This document shows positions 31,558-44,476 of a stretch of DNA of 64,000 nucleotides, piece after piece. A model generated the notes under the pieces. The model did not search any database. It was not told the origin of the DNA and saw only the letters and a program-made list of their open reading frames with translations. The translations under genes were made by a program, and so were the position numbers. The DNA is taken from assembly GCA_032717465.1 (NCBI GenBank), contig CM064690.1, positions 14,128,830 through 14,192,829 on the forward strand, given 5' to 3'. The stretch is from Coenobita brevimanus. Lineage: Eukaryota > Arthropoda > Malacostraca > Decapoda > Coenobitidae. Positions within the stretch are counted from its first letter, which is position 1, and the number at the start of each line of letters is the position of its first letter.

Positions 31558-34500
31558 TCGTTTTCGTTTTTAAAGGCTCCAACATGCTTGCATGCGTCGG
31601 CCTTGGTCACCTAATGGCGGCTCTCCACGCTGCACGATCCATTGCAGCCTCCCTGTTCAGTCCCTTAACCCTAAGGTCACACTTAATGACCTCGTCCCAT
31701 GTCTTTCTCGGTCTACCCCTCATAACCCCACCCCCAATATTAACACTTCTCACCTTCCTCACCCAATTATCATCCCCCATCCTCTCCATATATCCAAACC
31801 AACTCAATCTACCTCTCCTCATCACAACACCAATACACTCCAGTTCCATCCTACCTCTCAACTCTTCCATTGTAAACCCAGCCCCTCCAGGCCTTGGATG
31901 CAGGGACACACTGCACATCCACCTAATCATTGTCATTTCTGTACGTCTGAGCCGGCGAATGTCTTCCTCCTTCACTTCCCAGGTCTCACTGCCATACAGC
32001 ATTACACTCCTAACACATGCTGCATACAAAGACCCCTTAGCACGTAGGGAGAGCCCTCTCAATGTCAGGAGAGGCAAGAGCTCCCTGAACTTCTTCCAAC
32101 CACTTCTCACCCTAGCCACAGAGCTAGCTCCAGCCCCACCTCCAGCACACAACATGTCTCCCAAATAACAAAACTCTTCCACACACTCAAGAGATTCACC
32201 AGCAAGTTCAATCCTTTCACGTCTGACGATCTCCACCTGCTCACCCCGGCACGCCGTACACATAAAATCAGCATTATCTCGCAGTCTACCTCTGATACCA
32301 CTACATCTCTTATGCACCCATTTATCACACACACCGCACAAGATGGAATTACTTCCCACGCCCTTGTGGCAAACTGCACATGGCCACTCTCCCTCGTCTT
32401 TGACAGTACCGCCACCAACCCTAGATATCATCACTTTTGTTTTATCTGCATTTACCCTTAAACCCTTTTGCCCCACACCAACTCTCCACTTCCTAAACCT
32501 TTCCTCCGCCTCCCTTTCATTCTCTGCAATCAACACCAAATCATCAGCATACAACAACTCCCATGGGAGTCCGTTTCTAAAGTCACGTGAAAGGGCTTCA
32601 AGTACCATGATAAACAACATGGGACTCAAGACTGACCCCTGATGCACACCAACATTCACGGAAAACTCATCACTCAAATCTCCATTCACTCTCACCTGGG
32701 TGTGAGCACCCACATACATGGCCATAACCACCCTAACCAGCCACTCCTCCAAGCCAAGCTTTCTCATTGCCCACTTCACCACCTCTCTAGGGACTCTGTC
32801 AAAGGCCTTTTCCAAATCAACAAAAACAAAATAAAGATCCCTTCTCCTACCAACATATTTTTCCTGAAGCTGTCGAACAATGAATATGGCATCAGTGGTC
32901 CCCCTACCTGGCATAAACCCAAACTGCATCTCATCAATATTCACTCTTTCCCTAATCATACCTTCTAAAACTCTCTCCATTACCTTCATTATCTGATCTA
33001 AAAGCTTTATACCTCTATAATTTCCTCTTTCCAGGGCATCACCCTTCCCTTTATACACATTTACAATTACACTCTTCAGCCAATCATCTGGGACAACACA
33101 CTCATAAATAATCCTATTTATCAGGTCAGTGACTAAACTCACCCCTATATCGCCTGAGGCCTTCAACATTTTGGGAGTCAACCCAGACACACCTGCTGCC
33201 TTCCCCACCCTCATCCTGCCTATTGCCTCACTCACAGTAGCAGTATCAATCAAAGGCCAAGGGCCAGACACTGGATCTGCTGGCTCCAAACCTTCCCTGT
33301 CCCAGTCAAACTCCTCATTCAACAACCGGTTATAATGCTCTCTCCATGCATCTTTAATATCCTCACTGTTCACCACTACCCTTCCTTCATCATTCTTCAC
33401 ACACTGCTCACCTATGATATCCCGATTATCCCTCTTCACCTGACCTGCCACCCTAAATATATTTTTCCTTTCCCCATGATTTAGGTTATCAAGTAATTGT
33501 CTCTGTGACTCAGACTTTGCCCTGTATACCTCTCTCCTAGCCCTACACTTGGCAGCCAAATATTCATCTTTGCTACCACCCTTCTTCCATTCCCGGAAGA
33601 GCCTTCTTTTCTCCTTAATTGCAGCTTCTACACCCTCATCCCACCACCAAGTTACTTTATGTCTTGGTGGTCCTCTTGTCCAGCCGCATGTTACATCAGT
33701 AACTCTCAAGAAATTGTTTTTGAGGGCTCTGTACTGTTCATTAACGCCTCTGTCTACAGCTCCCTGTTCAGCCACCACTCTCCTCAACTCGCTATAGAAG
33801 GCATCCCTTACTACTTGGTTTTTCAGCTTCCATATTTTCCTCCTAGGTACATAAGTCCTCTTGTTCATCACTTGTTCTTTAAGCACCATATCACAAATCA
33901 ATAGTTTGTGCTGCTGCACACACTCCTCACTTCCTATAGCTTTAACATCACTCACTAACCTCCTATCGGCCCTCCTAACCAGAAAATAATCTATCTGACT
34001 ACTATTTCCCCCAGACTCATACGTAGTTAACCTACTGTCTCTTTTCCTAAAATATGTGTTGCACACAATCATGTCCGTTGCCTCCCCAAACTCAAGTATC
34101 CTTTCCCCTTCTGCATTCCTTAGACCATATGCACATCCCCCATGCACTCCTTCATAACCTTGTGCTGCTTCACCTACATGACCATTTAAGTCCCCTCCCA
34201 AAATCACTATCTCATCATCCCGCATACCACCCACTACACGTATTAAATCATCCCAAAATCTATCTTTCTCTGATTCATCCAATCCTGCCTTTGAGCATAT
34301 GCCGATATAATCACAGCTATCTTTCTTCCCAACAGAATTTTCACTACCAATATCCTATCGCTTACTCTCAAAACATTCATAACATATTCCACCCATTTCT
34401 CCGCAACCATCACACCAACACCTCCACATCTGTCTGTTCCCCCCTGCCAAAACAACTTATAGCAACAGTCCTTCCCAACAATCTTTCTGGCTGATCCACC

Positions 34501-34862
34501 CCTGTACCGGACTTCCTGCAAACACGCCACATCCACCCACCTCCTACTGAATGCCTCAACGACTTCCCCTGCTCTTCCCCTCAAACTTCCCACATTCCAT
34601 GAACCCACCCTCATCCCCATGGGTGATTTACTGTCCTCAGGCTTGCTTTGAAACCTTTTTTGTTTTGTCATCTTCAGTATTAATAAATGGGGACAGACAC
34701 AGCACAGGTCCCACTCACTGCACAATCCCAGGTCCAGGCAATGGATCTGGGACCTCTAGCCCACCAGCTTACCAGTGGCTGTGGTAGTGGCCTCGGGGCA
34801 CCCTGCTAGGACAGCTGCAGGGACACCCTCCAAGCGCGTCTTGGCACTGCAACTATCCCACC
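31556..34862 (-). mobile_element. LINE C, nearly intact APE-type LINE with PHD-like finger
   Basis: A 3.3 kb insertion inside LINE B copy 2, comprising a 5' UTR (34862-34672), one long coding region and a short 3' UTR ending in AAAACGAAAACGAAACG. Only one frameshift was seen. It appears essentially full length and is among the youngest elements of the window, since it interrupts another LINE. Confidence 0.85.
31607..34671 (-). pseudogene. LINE C endonuclease-reverse transcriptase, one frameshift
   Basis: About 1,020 codons. Endonuclease: GSWNVGSLRGR, VACLQEVRYRG (catalytic Glu), SAYA, ILGGDLNGHVGE (catalytic Asp/Asn), QIDYFLVRR. RT: KAAGVSGLTPKML, WLKSVIVNVYKGKGD, NYRGIKLLDQIMKVMERVL, QFGFMPGRGTTDAIF, VFVDLEKAFDRVPREV, GVHQGSVLSPMLFIMVLEAL, LLYADDLVLIA. 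A Cys/His cluster (32249-32378) follows, spaced like a PHD finger (WPCAVC, LCGVCDKWVHKRC, MCTAC), then FCYLGDML and a RRGRLSWFGYMERM C-terminus. The frame changes near 34290, where SAYA is followed by a shifted frame. Start is the ATG at 34669-34671 (MTKQKR), with no better upstream start. Confidence 0.85.
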
Positions 34863-35228
34863 ATTATACACTGAGAAAGCTAATACCCCTGTGGTTACCA
34901 CATACTTCTCTCTCCCCTTTTCCTTTGTATAAGGGAACAATTATAATACATACTGTACTGGAAAAAAAAAGTTCACTTTCTGTGTTTTTCCGAGTATTCT
35001 CTTTTAGGAAGGAATCGCTGATTACCCTGGTGGAGTCGTTAATTATGAGTTCAGCAGTTATGGGGTTCTACTGTGTGTTTATGACAATTGTGCAAATGAA
35101 AATTTTTTGTATGACGTTACATACGGCAACTTTTAATTTTTCGTATGCCCGCTTAGTGAACCCCTAGTCTGACCTGTACGGGGATCCAAGTTATGAGTGT
35201 CCAACTTACCGAGGCTTGACTGTATATA

Positions 35229-35335
35229 CAGGCAGACTTCGAGGTACAATACCCCTAGATGCAATACCCCGGCAGAGCGATGGAGATAGAATTACCACCT
35301 TACCCCACCAATCAATGGTCAAACCCTGGTATAAC

Positions 35336-35371
<36 letters not shown>

Positions 35372-35784
35372 TTTTAGATGTAGATTTTGTGTTTAGATTG
35401 ATTTATAAACTGTTTTTAGACTTAGATTAATGTGTTTTAGACATTGGTGGGGAGAACATGGTCATTTGGGGGTACATTTTACTAAGGTTGATTTTTCCAA
35501 GACTTATTTTTAATGATTTTCAGATTTTATTTGTGGGTTCAGGTGAGTTATAAACTGCTTTTAGGCTTAATTTAGTTTGTTTTAAAGCTATTTCAGGGTT
35601 TAGGTTAGCTAGAAACTTGTTTTTTGACTCATTTGGTTGTGTTTAGGACGTGGTTGGGGGGGAAACCCAAGGCTCAAAAATGCATTCCTATACTTTGCAT
35701 GTTAAATCTACCCTGAGATATGAAACCCCGCCTTGCGATGGGTTTTTACTTAACCAATTGCATAGTTCAACCAGGATTTGCCTG
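35229..35784. mobile_element. Short TA-target MITE
   Basis: Left end CAGGCAGACTTCGAGG and right end the inverse of CAGGCAAATCCTGG, with TATATA on each side. A T-run at 35339-35368 and several Leu/Phe-rich noncoding blocks lie inside. 556 bp, no coding. The pairing of ends is weaker than in T1 or T5. Confidence 0.6.
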
Positions 35785-35790
35785 TATATA

Positions 35791-38669
35791 CAGTAATCTT
35801 TTCATTATCCGATGTAATACAGCCAAAGGCATGTCCAGAAAGTGTGCCTGTCCGGATACTGGGCCCCTGCCTCCTGGACTGGTACTTATGGACCCTAACC
35901 CAGCCTAAGTCAGAAAAACACCTACATAACTCCCTACCGGACATGCATAGCACCTATTTAAGGGCCTATTCACACAAATAAGGGACATAAAAGAGTGAAA
36001 TAAATGCAAAGGAACCGGAGAATGAGGTTTTAGAAGTGAGTATGGAAAATACAGTACACTAACATTATTCTGGGTACTTACAACAAGTCCGTGGCCATCT
36101 TGATGAATGACCTGCCTCCTCTCAGACTCTAACAGTAAAAAGGTGCACCTGAAGCACCTACAGTAATCAAGTGTTGCACTGCACTTAGTCATTTGCACTC
36201 TGAATTCTAATTTCTTAACACTGCCCATTCTTTTCTCACTTGCACTCTGTTGTACTTTCCTGTAACCAGTGTTGCACTCTGAATTCTAATTTCTTAACAC
36301 TGCACATTCTTTTCTCACTTGCGCTCTATTGTACTTTCATGAAATCAGTTTTGCACTCTGTACAGTACTTAAGTTTTTGCACTCTGAATTCTATTTTCTT
36401 AACAGTTGCACAACACTGTAAATTCCCCTGTGGTCTAGTGGCAAGTTTTTGCTGTTTATTCACTGTTAGAGTCCAAGAGTAGGTGTTGCAGGTGGCCTAG
36501 GGGTGTGTCGCTGGGACAACTGAAGGGAGGTGCAAACTCACGTCCAGTGGCGACTCCACCGTGGCTGATGGGCTGTGGCATGGAGGTGGAAGGCCTGTCT
36601 TGGGGAGGCAGCGGTGTGGAGCCAGGGCTGGGCACAGCGGGGGTAACATGCCTGAAAAAACTGTCAATGGTTGATTCATGCAAGGAACGACGATTCTGGC
36701 AATTGATAATGCGCGGTCTAAAATCACACACTTCCTCCACAAGTCCCAAGGGTCCCATCTCCCAGTCACACTTCTGGTGTTCCAGGTAGTCGAGAACGAA
36801 TTCGACGTGCTCCCGGAGTGCGCTCAGCTTGGGGATGGCTGGAGTAGTGACACGCTGAGAGGAGTCCGCATCATCGTCACTGTCCTCGTCGGAATCTTCA
36901 AGCTGGGTACTTGTACTGGCAACCAAAGATGCAATCTCGATATCAGACATGATCTGATACCCAGGATTGCCCTCATCATCATCTAACCACTCACGCTCTT
37001 CGTCCATATAAACATCGTCGCCAGCCGCATGAAGACGTGCGTGGAAGTCATCCTCGTCAAAACCTAGAAAATTGTGCACCACATTGGCTCCGAGAAGCAG
37101 ACCAGACCAACCATTTTCCAGAGTCTAGACAGAGACTTCCCTTGATGCACTGGCCCAGTTGTAGAGGACAGACTTGATGTTGTAGCGGCGAAGGTTTTCC
37201 ACAGTCCGCCAGCCTCGTGTGTCCCGTCCCTCCCTGCGCTTGCCCTCATGCAACCATCACCTCGCCCAGAAAGTTCCAATGGTACAGCCTCTTTGTTGCC
37301 ACGATCACTCTTTGATCCATTGGTTGGATGAGAGCAGTCGTATTAGGTGACAGAAACATGCACCTAATGCGGCTATTCTCAGCCACCAACTCCTTGTCAG
37401 ACGGATGTGCAGGTGCATTGTCCAGATGAAGGAGAGCCTTTACCTGGTCACGTGGGATTCCCAGTGTGTTTGTCTGGTAATGGATGACCTCCTTGATGAA
37501 GTGGCGGTGAAACCAGTCTTTGAAGATCTTGGCTGTGAACCAAGCCTTCAAAGAATGGTACCAAACGACAGGAAGGACTTCTATCACCCCACAAAGACAC
37601 CGAGGCTGCTTTGCACAGCCAACAATAACAAGCTTGAGCCTGTGCATCCCATTAGCACTGGCACAACACAAAGCAGATATCTGTTGCTTGCAAAGCTTGC
37701 AGCCAGGTACGCGCTTCTCTGTCTCCATGGCTAGAGTGTTTGTTGGCATCAGGCGATAGAATAGACCAGTTTCGTCTGTGTTGTAGACTTGATCGAGAGT
37801 GAGGCCTGCCCTGTCAATCAAGCTGTTCACCTACTGCCAAAACTCCTCTACTCCCTCCACGTTGGTGTCCAGATCTTTGCCTTGGGCCTTTCGGTTGGTA
37901 AGTCCGTTCCTTAACTTGAAAGCGAGGAGCCAACCCTCAGATGCTTTGAAGTCTGAGGTGTCGTGTAACTCTGCGAACTTCTCAGCAGCGGCCTTCAGCT
38001 CCGTACCATGCACCAGCACACCAGCAGCATGTTGTTGACGATACCAAATCAGCATGGAGCGGTCAGTTTCTGCAAACCGGGGAGTGAACATAGTCTTCCT
38101 CTTCACGTTGCGTTTGGTCTTCGATGCGAAGTCAGCCGTGTACTGGGTAAGCTTGTCCCGGGATCTCTTGATATCAGACAATGTAGAGCGGGCCAGGTTG
38201 AATTCGCGGAGGATGCGTGACATCGACCATCCCGCATCCACCTTGTCCAATATCTCCCTCTTCATCTTCAGAGTCAGAACCACTCGTTTCCTCTTCTCGG
38301 GCGGCGGGGCCATCATCACACACATGAAGAAGAGGCAGGAGAGGAACAGCAGGGCCTGCAGCAGGTAGGGCACCACCACTAAAGTGAGCACGTGGGCGGC
38401 CATGGTGATGAGCGTGCACTCACGATGAAGGACAGACAGGATATGGGGAGGAAGCAACGTCACCCTGTCAGACTTTGGCGGAACTATGCGACAAAACACA
38501 GCTGGTCCACATTGTGCGCCAAGTTCAAATTACAGGGGGGGGAATTCAGATTTTTTAAATTTTTTATATTTTATGCTTTTTGGGCAATTTTGGGGTTACG
38601 AAGTCCCGGGCCCAAAATGCCCGGGTAGTGGGGGGTCTGGATAGTGGGCGTCAGGATAGTAGAGGGATT

Positions 38670-38673
<4 letters not shown>
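35791..38673 (-). mobile_element. Tigger/pogo-like transposon T1, copy d (diverged subfamily)
   Basis: Left end CAGTAATCTTTTCATTATCCG, right end GAGGGATTACTTTA (one base changed from ATTACTGTA). About 2.9 kb, with a reverse-strand transposase (36456-38403) and the T1 noncoding tail at 35800-36450. The protein differs from copies a-c at many sites, so this is a separate subfamily. Confidence 0.82.
36456..38403 (-). pseudogene. T1 transposase, copy d
   Basis: Shows the same layout: hydrophobic N-terminus (MAAHVLTLVVVPYLLQALLF), KRKR, HTH (LTLKMKREILDKVDAGW), catalytic NTDETGLFYR, LHLDNAPAHP and QPMDQRVIVATKRLY (first, second and third Asp), then the C-terminal EHVEFVLDYLEHQKCDWE. Its PIP-like site reads ESTIDSFF (36654-36677), so the key Gln is replaced by Glu, and the C-terminal SDSDSE reads LLLDSNSE. 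A stop at 37831-37833 and deletions near 37250 and 37110 break the frame. Confidence 0.85.
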
Positions 38674-38712
<39 letters not shown>

Positions 38713-38730
38713 ATATATATATATGTATGC
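38674..38730. repeat. (TA)n microsatellite
   Basis: TA repeats starting directly at the T1d terminus, interrupted by TTTG and GTATG. Confidence 0.92.
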
Positions 38731-38738
38731 ACATATAC

Positions 38739-39462
38739 ACAAGTAGATTCTCAATTATCTGTCGTCACAATATCTATCCCAACACAATATGTGGTGCTTT
38801 TTGCTTGGCTCTGACTAAACAATATCCTGCTCAAAAATGGGAAGCAGTTGGTCCTCTGGCCCAGACTTAAGACCCAGTCAGCGCTCAAGCAGATCCTGCA
38901 ATGCACCAGCCAATCACAGTGCGTTGTGGGAGCAGCCCACACAGAGCTTACCATCATTCTCTCAGTCTCTCCTGTGGACACTGTACAGTGAGGATGTATC
39001 TTTGCGCTCTGCTTTTGTGACCCACGCCTTGGCTAAACTTTAGCGCAATGACTTGGTCTGTGGCCTCCCATGCCTTGCTTGTTGTTGTAATGCTGTGACT
39101 AACCTTGTGGCCCCTAAGTGCTCTGTGCCCTGGTACTCTGATTACTGTATAGTGAGGATGTATCAGTGCGTATCCACCCTCCATCGATGCCAACGCTAGG
39201 TGAGTAAAGTATGATTATGATTCCAATATGTAATGTACTGTACTACTGTACTATATGTACAGCATTAGTACTGTATTTATTTTTGCTTAATTTTAATCAT
39301 TCACTCAAAAGTAATATTGTAGGAAAGTTTTTAGGATAGAGGGTCGAGATGGATAGTAACATATTTTCTGATGCAGTGTTGAATGGACAGCTGATTGGGG
39401 GTACAATGCAGTGTCCAGCATGGGGGTTAGCCAAATTATCCTGGATAATTTAAAGTTTTATA
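38739..39462. other. Unclassified block with T6-like terminus
   Basis: Begins AGTAGATTCTCAATTATCTG, similar to the T6 end CAGTAAACTCTCAATTATCC, and is followed by about 700 bp in which two similar phrases (GTGAGGATGTATCTTTGCG and GTGAGGATGTATCAGTGCG, 38989 and 39152) occur. No supported gene or clear element boundary. Confidence 0.35.
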
Positions 39463-39579
39463 TATGGTAAACTCTCAATTATCCAGCAACGCCCTAAGTC
39501 GAATATTGCAAAATAACTGATATTGCATAGTACCTCCCCATTAGCACAATAATCTGTGCTGAGCCAGATATTGTGTTGA

Positions 39580-42500
39580 GTAGTGCCCGTCCCCGGAAAA
39601 CAACTAACTAAAAAAACAAACAATAAGCCTCAGACAAGGACTAACCAAACGATGACGACTAAGGACCGGACAAAGGACATGGTTATCGAAACGTGGATTG
39701 TAAGGGGAGTGAATGATGAGGTGAAAGAGAGAGAGTTTGTCCAGGTGCTTGAGGGTGCGAAAGTGGATGTATGTGGAATAACTGAAACAAAATGAAGAGG
39801 AGAAAGTGTGAGAGAATGGGAGTATGGATGGGGTATATGTGCAGGAGTAGGTGAGAATGAGAGGGCAAAGGAAGGAGTATGTATAGTTGTGAGTAAAAGA
39901 TGGAAGAGGAGCATAAGACAGTATGGATCAGTTGGGTCAAGGATTGTGTGGGTAAAGTTGAAAGTTGGAATACAAATGTGGGCGATTGTGTGTGTGTATG
40001 CGCCAACTCAGATCATGCTAGAAGAGTGAGAGAAGAGTTCTGGACAAATGTGGAAGTGTGCATGGAAAAGTTTGGAAGGAATGAGAGAGTGTTCTTGATT
40101 GGTGATATGGATGGTAAAGTTGGGAATGTGAAGGTGGATGGAATAGTTGGTGAGTGGGGTGTGCCTGCTGAGATAGATGAGAATGGGAGTGTGTTAGTGG
40201 ACATTTGTGCTGGGAGGGGGTTGGTGATAGCCAATACCCTCTTCAGGCATAAAATGATCCACAGGTATACATGGCGAGTGATGAGAGGGGTGGGTGGTGA
40301 ACTGAATGAAAGGAAGGCAATGATTGATTATGTGTGTGTGGATGAAAGGATGCGAAGATGTGTAATGGATGCAGGAGTGTATAGAGGTTGGGGGAGTGGA
40401 CTTTCTGACCACTACTTAGTGGTGACCAGAATTAGAATGCAAGTAAGATGGAGGAATAGAAGAAGGGAAAGACGAGAGGAAGGAGTAGTTGCAAGGAGAG
40501 TGGAAAGGTTACAAGAGGATGAGAAAAAGGCAGAGTATAAGAGAGAAGTGGAGGAACGATTGGGCAAATATGAATTGGAGCAGATGGGAGACGTGGAAGG
40601 TGTGTGTAGGATATTTACAGAAGAAATATGTGCAGCATGTGATGTGGTGTGTGGGGTGAAGAGAAGACGGTGGGGGGTGCAAGGAACAGTGTGGTGGACT
40701 GAAGAGGTGAAACAGGCTGTGGCACAAAAGAAGAAAGCATACAATGAATGGATGAGAAATAGGGGCGTGGAAGAAGTTGAGTGGCGGAAGAGAGAGTTAC
40801 ATGTAGAAAGAAAGAGAGAGGTGAAAAGATTAGTAAGAGAGAGTAAGAAAAGAGTGGATGAGGAATTTGGAAGGAATTTCAGTGTAAAGTGGAGGGACTG
40901 TAAGAAAATGTTCTGGAAAGAGGTGAAAAGAGTAAGAGAGGGTGGAAGTGAAGTTAGCAGGGGAGTGAAAGGTAAAAATGGTAGATTACAAGTGGAGAAG
41001 GGAGAAAAAGTGAGCAGATGGAGAGAACACTTTAAGGAATTGTTGAACATAGAGGATGGAAATAATGCGAGTATAAGTGGCTGGGGAATGGCTGGGAGAA
41101 GGAGGGAGGTGAGAAGACAGGAAGAAATCAGTAGGATAGAAGTTGTGGAAGCAATGAAGAAAGTTAAATCGGGGAAAGCCCCAGGAATTGATGGAGTGTG
41201 TGGTGAAATGCTGAAGCATGGGGGAGAGATAGTAGTAGAATGTATGTGGAAGATGTGCAGATTGGCCTGGGAGGAAGGTAGAGTCCCGGAGGATTGGAAG
41301 TCAGGTATAATTATTCCCTTGTACAAAGGAAAAGGGGAAAAAGAAGTGTGTGGTAATCATAGGGGCATTTGTCTTCTTAGTATAATAGGAAAAGTGTATG
41401 GTAGGATACTTATTGACAGAGTTAGAGAAAGAACAAAGAAATTAGTTGGAGAAGAACAGGGAGGTTTTAGGAAGGGAAGAGGTTGTGTAGATCAGATATT
41501 CATTCTCAGATCTTCAGTGGAAAAGTTTTTAGAGAAGGGAAAGAAGTTGTATGCGGCTTTCATGGATTTGGAGAAAGCATATGACAGGGTGGATAGACAA
41601 GGATTGTGGAAAGTGTTAAGAATATATGGAGTAAATGGGAAGTTGTTAAATGCTGTGAAGAGTATGTACGATGGTGTGAAGGCTGCAGTGTGTGTGGATG
41701 GTAAACTAAGTGAATTTTTCTCTTTGAAAGTTGGGTTGAAACAGGGATGTGTCATGTCTCCATGGTTGTTCAATCTGTACATGGATGGGGTAATAAAAGA
41801 GGTACAAGGTAGGGTAGTGGATGTTGGAGTGGCCCTGGTGAGAGAGGATAGTGTTTGGAAACTCCCTGTACTGTTGTTTGCAGATGATACTGTGTTGTTG
41901 AGTGAAGACGAAGGGGAGCTGCAAGGCTTGGTGGATGAGTTTGGGAGAGTGTGTAAGAAACGGAATCTAAAGGTGAATGTAGGGAAGAGTAAAGTGATGG
42001 TCTTTGAGAGAGGTGAAGTCAGTGAATGTACAGCGAGGTTGGATGGTGAGGAATTGGAAAATGTGAGTACGTTTAAGTACTTGGGTAGTGTGATGAGTAA
42101 GGATGGAGATTTGGAGGGTGAAGTGCTTGAAAGGGTACAGCAAGAAAGAAAGGTTGCTGGTTCTTTGAAAGCTGTGATAAGAAACAGGGAAGTGAGCATG
42201 GAAGTGAAAAAGTTACTACATGACAGTATTGTGATACCAACTCTAACGTATGGAAGTGAAGCTTGGACATTGCTGGAAGGACACAAGTCAAGAGTGAGAG
42301 CAGTGGAAATGAGTTATTTAAGAGGAGCCTGTGGAGTCACATGGAGAGACAGGCTGACGAATGAGGATATAAAGGAGCGTTGTGGTGTGGATGTGGATGT
42401 GATAGGGAGCGTTATGAGGAACACACTGAGGTGGTTTGGCCATGTGGAGAGGATGGAGGGTGAAAGACTGACGAAGAGAGTGTATGTGAGTGAGGTGGAG

Positions 42501-42690
42501 GGGGGAAGAGGGAGGGGGAGGCCGAGGATGAGATGGAGGGATGGGGTGGAGAGGTATATGAGAGAGGGGAGTGTGAGTTGGGAGGAGGGCAGTGAAATGG
42601 CAGGGGACAGGGCGACTTGGAGGCGATTTGTTTGTGGCCACCCCAAACGGGATTGAGGCGTCTGGCAATAGATAGATAGATACGTCTCAG
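39580..42690 (+). mobile_element. LINE A copy 2, nearly full length
   Basis: Begins within the 5' UTR (CCCGTCCCCGGAAAACAACTAAC) and ends GGGATTGAGGCGTCTGGCAATAGATAGATAGATA. Compared with copy 4 it lacks about the first 60 bp. About 90% or more of it can be aligned by eye with copies 3 and 4. Confidence 0.9.
39652..42656 (+). pseudogene. LINE A endonuclease-reverse transcriptase, copy 2
   Basis: About 1,000 codons. Endonuclease motifs: VDVCGITETK (catalytic Glu), VCVYAP, LIGDMDGKVGNVKVD (Asp present, Asn changed to Asp), SDHYLVV. A Lys/Arg-rich coiled linker (about 40440-41040) precedes RT: KAPGIDGVCGEML, WKSGIIIPLYKGKGE, GGFRKGRGCVDQIF, AFMDLEKAYDRVDRQG, GLKQGCVMSPWLFNLYMDGV, LLFADDTVLLS, then WFGHVERMEGERL. 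Lesions: TGA at 39793-39795 and a one-base deletion near 40014. From 40020 on it is fully open (over 870 codons). Confidence 0.9.
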
Positions 42691-43004
42691 CCGTCTGTCC
42701 TGAAAACTTTCCCATGAGTAAAAGATGAAAATTAAGCCTAAAATTCAATAATGTAATGGCACAATACAGTAATACAGCTCCAGTTGGCTACCGTTCATGA
42801 GCTGGTTGATACTCCTCAGTGGCAGATATTGCATAGAACTGGTGGTTACGTCCCGTTTTGGTGCTGGATATTGTATAATTTTGTCAGTTATTGCTTTTAA
42901 CCCGTGGATTGTGAGCTGCAGCTCAGGCTGGGTAGCATCACGTTGTGAGCCACAGCTCAGGCTGTGCCAGCCTGCTAGTGGCCGTCCATCACTGCCAACT
43001 ACTC
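42691..43004. other. Unclassified block
   Basis: No gene supported. Contains two copies of GCTCAGGCTG(G/T)G with nearby GTGAGC(T/C) (42908-42973), and ATATTG words also seen at 39510-39575, compatible with T6 interior. Confidence 0.3.
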
Positions 43005-43256
43005 CACCCCTATGCAAACTTATGCATGTTGCTAAACAATGATGGAGAGATTTTTTTTTTTTTTTTTTTCTACCAGATGATGCCCTGAATGTTCATTTTC
43101 AAGTTCATAATAAACAAAAACAAAAACAAAACATTTTTCACTACACCCCTACACAGACTTATGCATGGTGCTACACAAAGATGAAGAGAGAATTTTTTTT
43201 TTTTTCACCAGATGATGCTCTGGATGTTTATCTTCAAGTTTATAATAAACAAAAAC
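43005..43256 (+). repeat. Diverged tandem duplication with AATAAA signals
   Basis: Two units about 130 bp long (from ACCCCTATGCAAACTTATGC and from ACCCCTACACAGACTTATGC), each with a T-run and ending CATAATAAACAAAAAC or TATAATAAACAAAAAC. The AATAAA in each could serve as a polyadenylation signal, but no transcript evidence is available. Confidence 0.7.

Positions 43257-44476
<1,220 letters not shown>

Larger units (their letters stand above)
30248..34946 (-). mobile_element. LINE B copy 2, interrupted by LINE C
   Basis: The 3' tail on the reverse strand ends GGGCGTCGGGCTATAGATAGATAG. Sequence runs to about 31557, is broken by LINE C, and resumes at 34863-34946 with the next LINE B bases (ACCCCTGTGGTTACCACATAC), where it is 5' truncated. 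ACACT on both sides of LINE C may be its target duplication. Confidence 0.82.
28544..35222. mobile_element. T5, Tigger-like shell enclosing other insertions
   Basis: Left end CAGTCAAGCCTTGGTAACTCGG and right end the inverse of CAGTCAAGCCTCGGTAAGTTGG, a clear inverted pair with flanking TA. Between them lie an FB-type fragment (29034-30110), LINE B copy 2 (30248-34946) and LINE C (31556-34862), leaving less than 1.2 kb that may be T5 itself (28544-29033, 35060-35222). No T5 transposase recognised. Confidence 0.65.

Noticed and set aside
40412..41326. 304-codon antisense frame, also at 55478-56392
   Set aside because: Antisense shadow of the Lys/Arg/Glu-rich linker of LINE A, low-complexity composition, no independent support.
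41492..42286. Long Ser/Thr/Pro-rich reverse-strand open frame (264 codons) opposite LINE A, repeated in other LINE A copies
   Set aside because: It is the antisense shadow of the RT frame; it recurs in every LINE A copy because the sense codons are conserved. No domain or start context supports it.
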